DNA of 64,000 nt, from assembly GCF_900103825.1 (NCBI RefSeq), contig NZ_FNIF01000006.1, positions 1-64,000 on the forward strand, in the 5' to 3' direction. Position numbers and translations under genes: made by a program. Below, one piece after another: positions 24,476-33,453 of the stretch (position 1 is its first letter; each line of letters opens with the position of its first letter). Source of the DNA: Paenibacillus sp. yr247 (GTDB lineage: Bacteria; Bacillota; Bacilli; Paenibacillales; NBRC-103111). A model generated the notes under the pieces. The model was given only the letters and a program-made list of their open reading frames with translations, was not told the DNA's origin and made no database searches.

Positions 24476-25843
24476 TTGGACACTTTTCAAAAAATAGTTA
24501 GTCACAGCAGTCTGGATGCCGGGATTAAGATTGGCATTGTCGGACCCAAAGATATGGTCTCCAGAATCGTCAAGGTAATTAAGAATTTCCCTACGTTTGA
24601 ACCCGTTGTAAGGTTTTCAAGAAATGAATTGGAAACACCTGATTTGTCGGATGAAATAAAGCATGAGGTTGAGGTATTGTTATTATGCGGCCCAGTGCCT
24701 TACCGGAAAGTATTGGAGAAAGTGGAATCGGTGATACCCGTTCATTATGTCAGTTATAACGAAACGGTGTTATATAAAGCTTTGTACAACTTCCAAAAAA
24801 AGATTGGGAAGTTGAATGGGAATGCAATAAGTTTAGATACGGTAAGTCCAATTATGGTGAAACGATTCTTAGAAGAACTTGACGAACAAGATTTGCAAAT
24901 CATTTGCTATGATGGAGCAAGCAACCCTACTAGAGACCAGTTGTTGGATTTCCATAAAGATTGTTTTAGCAAAGGCTTAGCGTTTGGTGCACTCACCGGA
25001 ATAAATTCAATTTCGGCTGAATTAAATGATTTAGGTATTCCTAATGAATGGGTGGTCCCAACCACACAGGACATTGTTGTTGCTCTAGAAAGAGCGCTAT
25101 TATCGACTGACGCAAGGAAAAGTAAGGAATCACAGATTGTCGTAGGTCTTATTAATGTAGATGGTTTTGGAAAAATCGTCGATCGCCATGACTCGGAACA
25201 TGAAATTCAAAAGCTAAAGCTCAATATTCACAGAATTTTGCTTGATTATGTGGATTCGTTAAGAGGTCATCTTACTCATCTGGGAGGAGATGAATATTTA
25301 TTTTTTACAACTAGAGGGATATTTGAACAAGAAACGGCAGGATATAAAAGAGTGCCATTGGCATCGGAAATCTATAGATCGTATCAATTAACTTTAAGTA
25401 TCGGAATTGGATTCGGCAGAACAGCCAATGAAGCGGGCTCAAATGCCAGATCAGCACTGCGGAAATCGAAGGAAGCCCGAGGCAACTCCTGTTTTATTGT
25501 TAGAGAAGATGGAGGCATCCTTGGACCGTTAGAGATGGCAGATGCCCTTGTTAATGATTTGTCAATCGTAAATCCGGACTTGATTCATAAAGCAGAAAAC
25601 GCAAATCTGACCTCATCCTATTTAAGTAAATTGCTTGTATCCTATGCGCGCAGCGGGAAGAAAGAGTATAACGTGCAAGAATTGGCTTCGCTGCTGAATA
25701 TAACAGTAAGAAGCACCCATCGATTGCTGTTGGAGTGGTCAGATACGGGATTAGTCCAAACAAGCGGCATGGAAAAAATGCCGAAAGGCCGTCCAAGGCA
25801 AATATTTCAGTTTATTTTTCTGGATGAAAGCATAATGAATTAG
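24476..25843 (+). CDS. GGDEF-like/winged-helix transcriptional regulator
   Basis: This 455-residue protein has three parts. The N-terminal Rossmann-like part (IKIGIVGPKDMVSRIVKVIK, from about 17) resembles sensor or receiver folds. The middle is a GGDEF-like cyclase fold with the loop THLGGDEYLFF near 267-277 and the conserved LSIGIGFGRTANEA strand at about 310. The C-terminal winged helix (VQELASLLNITVRSTHRLLL near 400-419, then KGRPRQIF) should bind DNA. The GGDEY loop is close to GGDEF/GGEEF but acts more likely as a ligand sensor than a cyclase. It starts at TTG behind GAGGGAG and a perfect promoter. It probably controls the SDR/aldolase operon that follows. Confidence 0.6.
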   Translation: MDTFQKIVSHSSLDAGIKIGIVGPKDMVSRIVKVIKNFPTFEPVVRFSRNELETPDLSDEIKHEVEVLLLCGPVPYRKVLEKVESVIPVHYVSYNETVLYKALYNFQKKIGKLNGNAISLDTVSPIMVKRFLEELDEQDLQIICYDGASNPTRDQLLDFHKDCFSKGLAFGALTGINSISAELNDLGIPNEWVVPTTQDIVVALERALLSTDARKSKESQIVVGLINVDGFGKIVDRHDSEHEIQKLKLNIHRILLDYVDSLRGHLTHLGGDEYLFFTTRGIFEQETAGYKRVPLASEIYRSYQLTLSIGIGFGRTANEAGSNARSALRKSKEARGNSCFIVREDGGILGPLEMADALVNDLSIVNPDLIHKAENANLTSSYLSKLLVSYARSGKKEYNVQELASLLNITVRSTHRLLLEWSDTGLVQTSGMEKMPKGRPRQIFQFIFLDESIMN

Positions 25844-25928
25844 GGGAGGTGTAAGGATAGTATTTACCTTTGCCCTCAATATATAAAGACATTTAAAAGA
25901 CTTGTCTCTAATGAATCTCCTCTTTAAA

Positions 25929-25938
25929 ATAACGTTAT
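25929..25938. promoter_or_regulatory. 10-bp palindrome before the SDR gene
   Basis: ATAACGTTAT is a perfect palindrome 28 bases before the SDR start and is a possible operator for the upstream regulator. Confidence 0.35.
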
Positions 25939-25965
25939 AGACGTGTAATTAGAGAGGAGTTTGAC

Positions 25966-26982
25966 ATGAAAACAATCCATGAGTTGGAAACAAAGTTAGC
26001 GCAGCCTTCGCCCGCTTTAGTTAAGGATATCGCTGCATTGGATGGGGATATTTTGCTGCTCGGTATAGGGGGGAAGATGGGGCCTAGTTTAGCAAGGTTA
26101 GCCATGAACGCCATAAAAGAAGCAGGAGTGAAGAAGAAGGTCATTGGCGCTTCACGCTTTTCCTCTACAGGATTAAAACAAGAGCTAGAAGCAGACGGGG
26201 TTGAAACGATTTCCTGTGATTTACTGAACGATCAGCAGCTTCAGGAGCTGCCGGATGTGAAGAATGTTATCTACATGGCGGGGAATAAATTCGGCACGAT
26301 GGGGAATGAACATTTTACTTGGGCGATGAATTCCTATCTCCCTGGCCGTGTTGCCGAAAAATATAAAAATTCTCGTATTGTTGTATTTTCAACAGGAAAT
26401 GTATACCCGTTCACATCGGTTTCTCAAGGAGGACCTACGGAAAACAGTGCGACAGGTCCGATAGGAGAATATGGACAATCTTGCTTAGGACGCGAGAGGA
26501 TTTTTGAGCATTTTTCACTTAAGAATAGGACGCCCATGACCATTTTCAGGCTTAATTATGCGGTGGATATGCGTTATGGGGTGCTTTTGGAAATAGCTAA
26601 ATCAGTAAAAGCAGGGAAACCTATTGACATCACCATGGGTAATTTCAACTGTATTTGGCAGGGGGATGCCAATGAATATGCCATCCGTTCCTTGAATATA
26701 AGCAATAATCCACCGGAGGTTATTAATGTATCCGGTCCTGAAACGATATCGATGCGTTGGGTGACAAGTATGTTTGCACGAAGATTTGGCGTGGAGCCTA
26801 TCTTTACGGGGGAAGAATCGCCAACCGCTTTGCTGAGCAATTCTGCAAAAGCCCATCAGATATTTGGGTATCCGCGGGTTTCCCTGCAGCAGATGATCGA
26901 ATGGACGTCAGATTGGGTTATGGCCGATGGACATACTTGGAATAAACCAACTCACTTCCAGGAGCGGGAGGGGAAATATTAA
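25966..26982 (+). CDS. Extended SDR: NAD-dependent epimerase/dehydratase
   Basis: This 338-residue protein has an N-terminal NAD-binding motif (LLLGIGGKMGPSLARLA, about 28-44). A typical VIYMAGNKFG strand is near 106, and the catalytic region is SGNVY-like (VVFSTGNVYPFTSVSQGG at about 143-160). The active-site Tyr motif reads YGQSCLGRE, with Cys where the classical YxxxK has Lys. The C-terminal substrate domain continues to 338. GAGAGGAG precedes the ATG. It is followed after three bases by a DapA-like aldolase, so the pair probably acts on one sugar acid. The missing Lys suggests an altered or non-redox reaction. Confidence 0.75.
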   Translation: MKTIHELETKLAQPSPALVKDIAALDGDILLLGIGGKMGPSLARLAMNAIKEAGVKKKVIGASRFSSTGLKQELEADGVETISCDLLNDQQLQELPDVKNVIYMAGNKFGTMGNEHFTWAMNSYLPGRVAEKYKNSRIVVFSTGNVYPFTSVSQGGPTENSATGPIGEYGQSCLGRERIFEHFSLKNRTPMTIFRLNYAVDMRYGVLLEIAKSVKAGKPIDITMGNFNCIWQGDANEYAIRSLNISNNPPEVINVSGPETISMRWVTSMFARRFGVEPIFTGEESPTALLSNSAKAHQIFGYPRVSLQQMIEWTSDWVMADGHTWNKPTHFQEREGKY

Positions 26983-26985
26983 TCG

Positions 26986-28056
26986 ATGAGCCCAATAAAA
27001 CCTCTTAGTACGGAAAAGAACAAAGCACTGCATGATGGATTGGTAATTCCCGCACACCCGCTTGCTTTAAACGCAGAAAGACAATTGGATGAACGCCGAC
27101 AAAGAGCTTTAACGCGTTATTATATGTCCGCAGGGGCAGGCGGAATCGCTGTTGGGGTCCATACTACACAGTTTGAAATTAGAGATAAGCAGTATAATCT
27201 CTATGAAAAAGTACTTCAATTAGCATCCGAGGAAGTTAAGAAAGCTGTGTTGACCAGACCATTTCTGCAGATAGCCGGTATATGCGGGCCAACGGAACAG
27301 GCTGTTTACGAAGCCGAAGCAGCAGTGGAACTCGGATTTGATCTCGGTTTAGTCAGCATGGGAGGACTTCAAAGTTGGACAGAGAAAGAACTGCTGCAGC
27401 GTATCGAAAAAATTGCGGATATCATCCCGATATTCGGCTTTTATTTGCAGCCATCTGTCGGCGGAAGAGTACTTTCTTATGATTTTTGGAAAGAGTTTGC
27501 GAACATTCCTGGTGTGGCTGCTATCAAAATGGCACCGTTTAACCGTTATCAAACGATAGACGTGGTTCGCGCTGTGTGTAATTCCGAGCGGCGGGATGAA
27601 ATCGCTTTGTATACAGGTAATGACGATAATATTGTAAATGATCTGTTGACCACTTATCGCTTTGTCGTTAATGGTACAAAAATGGAGAAAAAAATAGTGG
27701 GTGGACTGCTGGGACACTGGTCCGTTTGGACGCAAAAGGCTGTTGAGCTTCTGGAGGCAATAAAGCTTGTGCGTTATGGGGAGAGTTTTAACTTTGACTG
27801 GTTGACGAGCAATATAGAGGTTACAGATTCCAATGCGGCATTTTTTGATTCTGCCCATGGGTTTGCTGGCTGCATTGCCGGGATCCATGAAGTGCTCAGG
27901 AGACAGGGGCTTCTGGAAGGGCGTTGGTGTTTAAATCCTGAAGAAGAACTGTCTAATGGACAGATGGAGGAAATTGACCGCGTGTATCGGGAGTATCCCC
28001 ATTTGAACGATGATGAATTTGTGAAGAGGCATTTAGCCAAATGGCTGACTGATTGA
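26986..28056 (+). CDS. DapA/NanA-superfamily aldolase
   Basis: This 356-residue (beta/alpha)8 protein belongs to the dihydrodipicolinate synthase family. The Schiff-base lysine is visible in GVAAIKMAPFNRY (about Lys181). The glycine-rich AGAGGIAVGVHTTQF is near residues 46-60, and a FYLQPSVGGRVL segment near 155-166 replaces the usual YN(I/V)P tyrosine loop. It is longer than DapA (about 290) by a C-terminal part. With the SDR before it, it would cleave or dehydrate a 2-oxo sugar acid in the cytoplasm. GGGAGGGG lies 14 bases before the ATG. Confidence 0.75.
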   Translation: MSPIKPLSTEKNKALHDGLVIPAHPLALNAERQLDERRQRALTRYYMSAGAGGIAVGVHTTQFEIRDKQYNLYEKVLQLASEEVKKAVLTRPFLQIAGICGPTEQAVYEAEAAVELGFDLGLVSMGGLQSWTEKELLQRIEKIADIIPIFGFYLQPSVGGRVLSYDFWKEFANIPGVAAIKMAPFNRYQTIDVVRAVCNSERRDEIALYTGNDDNIVNDLLTTYRFVVNGTKMEKKIVGGLLGHWSVWTQKAVELLEAIKLVRYGESFNFDWLTSNIEVTDSNAAFFDSAHGFAGCIAGIHEVLRRQGLLEGRWCLNPEEELSNGQMEEIDRVYREYPHLNDDEFVKRHLAKWLTD

Positions 28057-28351
28057 TTGAAAAGGGTTGAATGTCAACCTTCAGAAGCCTATTGTGCTGA
28101 AAAACAACCAGTACATCATTTCTATAGATGATCTGCAAAGTTTGGTTAGGTCGCGACTTCGAAGGGAAAGGGATGCTGAAAAATTGATTTTACCGTCGGC
28201 CATCGGAAAATATTTGTAGATCAAATAATAAATTAGGCCGGGCACAAAGGTATGGGACTAGGTTCTCGACGTTTCGACCACCGGAATCAAAATGCACGAT
28301 TGGGGATTGTTATTAATCAAGAGGGCTGCCGTAGCATCGAACGGTGGCCTC
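28057..28351. other. Spacer between convergent operons
   Basis: No gene is supported. GAGGGCTGCCGT and ACGGTGGCCTC at 28321-28351 can form an imperfect hairpin just before the terminator. Confidence 0.45.
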
Positions 28352-28392
28352 ATAAACGGAAGCACCCGATAAAGGAGGTGCATTCCGTTTAT
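28352..28392. terminator. Bidirectional terminator between convergent genes
   Basis: ATAAACGGAA (28352-28361) pairs with TTCCGTTTAT (28383-28392); the adjoining GCACC/GGTGC extends the stem. It serves the aldolase operon and the YesN gene, which ends at 28395. Confidence 0.8.
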
Positions 28393-28394
28393 CA

Positions 28395-29441
28395 TTACAT
28401 TCTTTTTTTAACCTCCGTAGGGGAGAGACCCCAGTATTTTTTAAATACCTTGGTGAAATGGGGGTAGTCCGTGTAGCCTACTGAATAAGCGATTTCGTAA
28501 GTTTTGCAATTTGGATCAGAAAGCAGCGATTTGGCCTTCTCCAATCTAAGCTTTGTTAAATATTGGATAAAGCTGATGCCGAATTCCTCTTTAAAGGATC
28601 GGCTGAAGTAGGAAGCGGACATGCCAATAACATCTGCGACCTCCTGAAGGGATAATGATTCTTTGGCAAAATGCTCTTGCATGTACTCGCTCGCACGTTT
28701 GATATTCTGATGGCTGCCCCAGTTTCGGGTAAGCCGAATTTCCTCAATCATCTTCAGTATGTGAGTCTCTACTGCATGATAAATGAATTCTGGTCGTTCC
28801 GCTACGGTGGACAAATCTACGGGTTCCTGCCGTCGGGTGTGTCCGATCCGCTGATCCATTTCCCCGTCTATTAAACTCATGAGATCCAAATAAACTTGCT
28901 TCAGCATACCATTATCCACAATATTACCAAGAAGATCGGAGTGGATGCCTTTTAACTCCTCCAACACTTCATTTTCGTTTAGCAGTTCAAGATGCTTAAC
29001 AAGGGGGAGCGCTCTTTCCTTGCAATACCAGATCCATTCACTGCGTTCAAGCTTCGATTGCTTATCGCCCTTAAATCGGTTCAGCACTCGCTCTAAAGTC
29101 TCCTGTAATTGTGAAGGACTTATGGGCTTTAACAAGTAGTCTACAACACCGAAACGCATTGCCATCTGAGCATATGTGAAATCATCGTGGCCGGAAATAA
29201 TAATAAACTCCGATCTTAAATTCCGCCTTCTAGACTCTTCAATTAACTCTAATCCTCCCATAACAGGCATACGAATATCTGTAATAACAAGGTTAGGGTT
29301 CCACTGTTCAATGGCCGTGAGCGCTTCCTGGCCATCTTCAGCCTCCCCAACGACTTGAAAGGGAATGTCTGATGAATCAATTAACTTTCTTAGCGTGAGT
29401 TTAATCATATGTTCATCGTCAACTATGACCACCGTATACAT
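28395..29441 (-). CDS. YesN-type response regulator, AraC output
   Basis: This 348-residue protein has an N-terminal receiver domain with acidic pocket VDDE (residues 8-10), phosphoacceptor Asp55 (VITDIRMPV) and Lys near 105 (DYLLKPIS). A linker follows, then a C-terminal AraC-type double HTH (YMQEHFAKESLSLQEVADVI, MSASYFSRSFKEEFG, YEIAYSVGYTDYPHFTKVFK) ending at 348. It is transcribed with the YesM kinase gene 11 bases upstream. Such pairs switch on the neighbouring sugar ABC importer, here the divergent operon starting at 31587. Confidence 0.92.
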   Translation of the reverse strand: MYTVVIVDDEHMIKLTLRKLIDSSDIPFQVVGEAEDGQEALTAIEQWNPNLVITDIRMPVMGGLELIEESRRRNLRSEFIIISGHDDFTYAQMAMRFGVVDYLLKPISPSQLQETLERVLNRFKGDKQSKLERSEWIWYCKERALPLVKHLELLNENEVLEELKGIHSDLLGNIVDNGMLKQVYLDLMSLIDGEMDQRIGHTRRQEPVDLSTVAERPEFIYHAVETHILKMIEEIRLTRNWGSHQNIKRASEYMQEHFAKESLSLQEVADVIGMSASYFSRSFKEEFGISFIQYLTKLRLEKAKSLLSDPNCKTYEIAYSVGYTDYPHFTKVFKKYWGLSPTEVKKRM

Positions 29442-29452
29442 GCTCGTCCTCC

Positions 29453-31246
29453 TTAATCCTTCTTATAAGGGAGTTTAATTGCGATTATTGTTCCATCTTT
29501 ATCGGACTTTTCAATATAAAGTCCGTAAGGGGCACCAAAAGTTAAACGAAGACGATGATGCACATTTAAAAGTCCGATTCTATGAAAGGATGGTTCTGCT
29601 GCCTCTTCGATTGAAACCGTGAACTCCTCTAGAAAGTGACGATTGTACTTCTCCATTTGATCAGAAGGCATCCCATTCCCTTTATCTGTAATTCGTAGGA
29701 TATAATAATGATTCGTGACTTCATCAGATATTCCGATATACTCAGGCTTTAATTTATGTTTCTCATAGCCGTGGATGAAGGCGTTTTCAACCATGGGTTG
29801 AATCATTAATCTTACAGCTTGCACCTGAGTCAGCATCGTATCGTCCAGTGCCATATCGGCTATAAAATAACGATATCTCTCTTTTTGAATGGAAAAATAC
29901 GTAGATACATGAGTGATTTCTTCCTTTAAGGTAACTACTTGGTTAGGGTAACCTACACTGTATCTGAAGATACTGGCAAGAGAGGTCGCCATATGGCTGA
30001 TCGGAAGAACCCCTTCCAAAATGGCATACGAGTTAATAATCTCAAGTGTGTTATACAAGAAATGCGGATTGATTTGCGATTGCATCGCTTGCAGTGCTGA
30101 TTCTCTTTGCTTGATTTCCATTTCTTTTTCTTTCAGCTTGGACGTATGAACGACTTCAATTAATCTTCTTATTTCACTCACCATTTTATTAAAGCTGCGG
30201 TTCAAAGTACCGATTTCGTCTTGTCTGTGTTCGGGGGCTCTGACGGTAAGATCTCCGTGTTCCGCCTTTTTCATGAGGCGCTGTATATAAGATAAAGAAC
30301 GAGTTAATTGAAGGGAAAATCCACTAACGACTATGAGAACAAAGAGCATGAGGAGACTGCCAATCCATATAGTCATATTACGCATCTCAATCAGGTTGAC
30401 AATTAACTCATGTATCGGTACTTCAGAGACCATGATCCAATTATTTAAGGCCGATTTGTGGAAAACAACAAGGTTCTCCTGTCCGTCAATTTTCTCAGAG
30501 AAGAAGCCCTCTCCGTAATGTCTATTAAAATTATCAAGGTAAGCTGGGGGAGCATCTTGACCCAATTTTTGTTTGTCCGGATGGTAAACAATGCGTCCAT
30601 TGGAATCAATAACCCATACAAATCCAGCATTCCCAAGCTTCACAGTTTCGGCGATCTTAGCGATCTCGGTTATATATAAATCAGTGATTAGCATGCCTTT
30701 TGTCTGATAGGTCAATGTATCGCGAAATTTACGCGTCACTGTTAACATAGGGACGGAATCAATCTCGTTGATTCCCATGTTTTTATAGCTTTCGCTATCC
30801 GTCAGATCAGACATATACTTCTTATTTCGTTCTCTGGCTAAGTTTCCCCCATAAGTTGTTGCAATCCCGCTATTGGAAATGATGGAGAAGCCGGAGATGT
30901 CAGACCTGCCGAATAAAATGTTGGGCAGCAGCTCTTTTTCAATTTGTTGGGTTACCTTGAACAGTTGATACTGGTCAATAGGATCAATTTCCATGAATTG
31001 TTGGATCAGCGGATTAATAATTAAAGGAAAGGTGCTTCTTTCCAAATCGGCAAAGTAGGAATCCAATTGATTGCTGACTTGACTAACCAATTGTTGGTTG
31101 GAATGAATGGCATTGTTTTCGATGATATCACTCGATTTTTCATACCAAAGTGTGCCAAGTATTAAAAAAGGAAGACACAAACAGAATAAGATTAAAACAA
31201 CAAGTTTTGTTTTAATAGAAAGGTACTTTCTATTTCTTAGCTTCAT
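29453..31246 (-). CDS. YesM-type sensor histidine kinase
   Basis: This 597-residue protein has a first membrane helix (KTKLVVLILFCLCLPFLILG, about 11-30), a dCache-like outer sensor and a second helix near 290. A HAMP domain comes next (RAPEHRQDEIGTLNRSFNKM). The His_kinase domain has phospho-His in QSQINPHFLYNTLEI, and the ATP-binding N-box is MIQPMVENAFIHG. I placed the start at 31246, 4 bases after TAGGAGG; the frame continues to 31282 without a site. It senses an external saccharide or its lipoprotein complex and signals to the YesN regulator. Confidence 0.92.
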   Translation of the reverse strand: MKLRNRKYLSIKTKLVVLILFCLCLPFLILGTLWYEKSSDIIENNAIHSNQQLVSQVSNQLDSYFADLERSTFPLIINPLIQQFMEIDPIDQYQLFKVTQQIEKELLPNILFGRSDISGFSIISNSGIATTYGGNLARERNKKYMSDLTDSESYKNMGINEIDSVPMLTVTRKFRDTLTYQTKGMLITDLYITEIAKIAETVKLGNAGFVWVIDSNGRIVYHPDKQKLGQDAPPAYLDNFNRHYGEGFFSEKIDGQENLVVFHKSALNNWIMVSEVPIHELIVNLIEMRNMTIWIGSLLMLFVLIVVSGFSLQLTRSLSYIQRLMKKAEHGDLTVRAPEHRQDEIGTLNRSFNKMVSEIRRLIEVVHTSKLKEKEMEIKQRESALQAMQSQINPHFLYNTLEIINSYAILEGVLPISHMATSLASIFRYSVGYPNQVVTLKEEITHVSTYFSIQKERYRYFIADMALDDTMLTQVQAVRLMIQPMVENAFIHGYEKHKLKPEYIGISDEVTNHYYILRITDKGNGMPSDQMEKYNRHFLEEFTVSIEEAAEPSFHRIGLLNVHHRLRLTFGAPYGLYIEKSDKDGTIIAIKLPYKKD

Positions 31247-31312
31247 TTTGCCTCCTAAGTCCCTAAAGCTAGAGTGAATCACCCAAGAGTTACTCTTAGT
31301 TATTATAAGGAA

Positions 31313-31330
31313 TATACTTTTTAAAGTATA
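31313..31330. promoter_or_regulatory. Palindrome in the divergent promoter region
   Basis: TATACTTT-TT-AAAGTATA is a perfect inverted repeat with 8-bp arms. It sits five bases upstream of a minus-strand TATAAT (31307-31302) for the YesM gene. The rest of the 31247-31586 gap shows no other clear element. Confidence 0.45.
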
Positions 31331-31586
31331 CTCTCAAGTTTTACATCACAACGAGCGTAATCGCACAAATAGACTTTATTAAGGGGTTGAATGTTATAAA
31401 AAGTCATGTCATCATGTGGGAGATGTGCTGAACGCTTCTAAAGCTGCCGTGGAAGCAGACGAGTATGTAAAGACAGTTTCTTTATTTAAGTAAAAATAAC
31501 ACAACATTTCGCAAAAATTGACCTGTTGCTGCAAATGAAAAGTAGATATAGTTGGATCTATAGCAAAGAAGAACGAGGGGGAAGAA

Positions 31587-32516
31587 ATGAAATCAGTGGA
31601 GATGAAAGCGATACCAAGAAAAAAGAACTATTTCATAAAGAATTGGCAAACCTACTCAATGATTGTCCCCGGACTCTTATTCTTTATTATATTTATCTAC
31701 ATCCCTCTATGCGGGAGCATTATCGCTTTTCAGGATTACAACATATTCAATGGCGTGTTTCATAGTAAGTTTGTCGGGCTTAAACATTTCGAGAATCTTT
31801 TTGCATATCCTGAATTTTACCGTGTACTTAAAAATACATTGATCATTAGCTTGTACCAGCTTGTTCTTGGATTTCCCGCGCCTATTATCCTAGCACTGCT
31901 GCTAAACGAAGTTAGCAAGATGCTATTTAAGCGAATTATCCAAACGGTACTCTATTTGCCGCATTTTTTATCCTGGGTTATCGTAGGTGGTTTGTTCATT
32001 AACCTGTTGTCTCCGAGGGTGGGGATGATCAACGAAATGATCAAATATTTTGGCGGAGAGCCTATCTTCTTTGTTCAAGAGCCTGGGTATTTCCGATCCA
32101 TTATTGTTTCATCCGGGATTTGGAAGGAAGTCGGGTGGGGGACGATTATTTACCTGGCAGCATTAGCCGGTATTAATCCTGAGCTATATGAATCCGCTGA
32201 GATGGATGGGGCGGGGAAGTTCAGACAAGTATTCAGCATCACTTTACCTAGTATATTGCCAACCATCGCAATCCTGTTTTTACTACGAATTGGCAGCATT
32301 ATGGATACGGGCTTTGAGCAAATTTATATGTTCCTGAATCCGCTTGTATACGATGTGGGCGAAGTGTTTGACACTTATATTTATAGGGTTGGGCTATTGG
32401 GCGCACAATTCAGTGCAACGACAGCGATCGGGATCTTTAAATCCGTTGTTGGGTTTATTCTAATCATAGCTGCCAATCAGTTAAGCAAAAAGGCGACAGG
32501 CAACTCTATCTACTAG
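31587..32516 (+). CDS. Sugar ABC transporter permease, LplB type
   Basis: This 309-residue inner-membrane permease has six helices. The EAA motif that contacts the ATPase reads ESAEMDGAGKFRQVFSITLP (about 208-227). The N-terminal SMIVPGLLFFIIFIYIPLCG and DYNIFNG segments are typical of LplB/YtcP importers for oligosaccharides. GAGGGGGAAGAA precedes the ATG. It is followed by the second permease and the binding lipoprotein. There is no ATPase in the locus; such systems usually share the MsmX-type ATPase encoded elsewhere. Confidence 0.92.
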   Translation: MKSVEMKAIPRKKNYFIKNWQTYSMIVPGLLFFIIFIYIPLCGSIIAFQDYNIFNGVFHSKFVGLKHFENLFAYPEFYRVLKNTLIISLYQLVLGFPAPIILALLLNEVSKMLFKRIIQTVLYLPHFLSWVIVGGLFINLLSPRVGMINEMIKYFGGEPIFFVQEPGYFRSIIVSSGIWKEVGWGTIIYLAALAGINPELYESAEMDGAGKFRQVFSITLPSILPTIAILFLLRIGSIMDTGFEQIYMFLNPLVYDVGEVFDTYIYRVGLLGAQFSATTAIGIFKSVVGFILIIAANQLSKKATGNSIY

Positions 32517-32536
32517 CAAAGGAGGTTCGCCTCAAG

Positions 32537-33409
32537 ATGAATCGAGCGACTGTTTTACAAAAGGTATTTATGAACTTTAATTATATCTTCTTAATTGCGA
32601 CTTCGCTGCTCATGCTGATTCCGTTTATTCATATTGTTGCCGGATCTTTGAGCAGCGGACTGGCGATTGACAGGGGAGATGTTCAACTCTGGCCATCCCA
32701 ATTTACCTTAGATAACTACCGTGCTGTTTTCAGCGATCCGAATATATGGCGGTCGATCGGGGTTACCGTATTCGTTACAGTTGTAGGCACCGCTTCTAAC
32801 TTGTTTTTTACATCCCTGATGGCCTTCGGCTTAACTAAAAAGGATATAAAGGGACGCAAATTTATCATGCTGTTTATTCTCTTTACAATGATATTCCAAG
32901 CACCCATGATTCCAAGCTATCTGGTAGTGAAGTCGTTAGGAATGATAGATACCGTTTGGTCACTGATTATTCCGGGGACGATTAGCGCATTTAACCTGAT
33001 TATTATGATCTCATTTTTCCAAAACATTCCGGAAGGACTTGTTGACTCTGCGAAAATAGACGGCTGTGGGGAATATCGGACTTTGTTTCGTATTGTGTAT
33101 CCTTTATCCCTACCGTCATTAAGCACGATTGGTCTCTTCTATGCAGTCTCGCACTGGAATGGTTATTACGCAGCCATGATGTACATTCGGAATCCTCACT
33201 TATATCCGCTGCAGGTTAAGCTTCGACAGCTCATCGTGCAGAACGATGCGGAGCAAATGTTGCATAATGCGGCTTTGCTTACCGTGCAATCGGTTGAGGG
33301 GTTGAAAATGGCTTCCATTATGGTGGCTACCTTACCTATTCTGATTGTCTATCCTTTGATTCAAAAGCATTTTGTGAAAGGCTCAATGCTGGGCTCGGTT
33401 AAAGGGTGA
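32537..33409 (+). CDS. Sugar ABC transporter permease, LplC/YtcP type
   Basis: This 290-residue six-helix protein is the second half of the channel. The EAA loop reads DSAKIDGCGEYRTLFRIVYP (about 173-192). It also has the family's opening FLIATSLLMLIPFIHIVAGS, and the last segment ends VKGSMLGSVKG. AAAGGAGG lies 14 bases before the ATG, 20 bases after the first permease. It works with the LplB-type partner and the lipoprotein that follows. Confidence 0.92.
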   Translation: MNRATVLQKVFMNFNYIFLIATSLLMLIPFIHIVAGSLSSGLAIDRGDVQLWPSQFTLDNYRAVFSDPNIWRSIGVTVFVTVVGTASNLFFTSLMAFGLTKKDIKGRKFIMLFILFTMIFQAPMIPSYLVVKSLGMIDTVWSLIIPGTISAFNLIIMISFFQNIPEGLVDSAKIDGCGEYRTLFRIVYPLSLPSLSTIGLFYAVSHWNGYYAAMMYIRNPHLYPLQVKLRQLIVQNDAEQMLHNAALLTVQSVEGLKMASIMVATLPILIVYPLIQKHFVKGSMLGSVKG

Positions 33410-33453
33410 ATAATAAAAAAACACTTTTGAAATTGAAATGGGGAGAGGTCAAA

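Noticed and set aside
28252..28467. Plus-strand open frame between the aldolase and regulator genes
   Set aside because: It overlaps the terminator hairpin and the end of the yesN gene and has no family resemblance.
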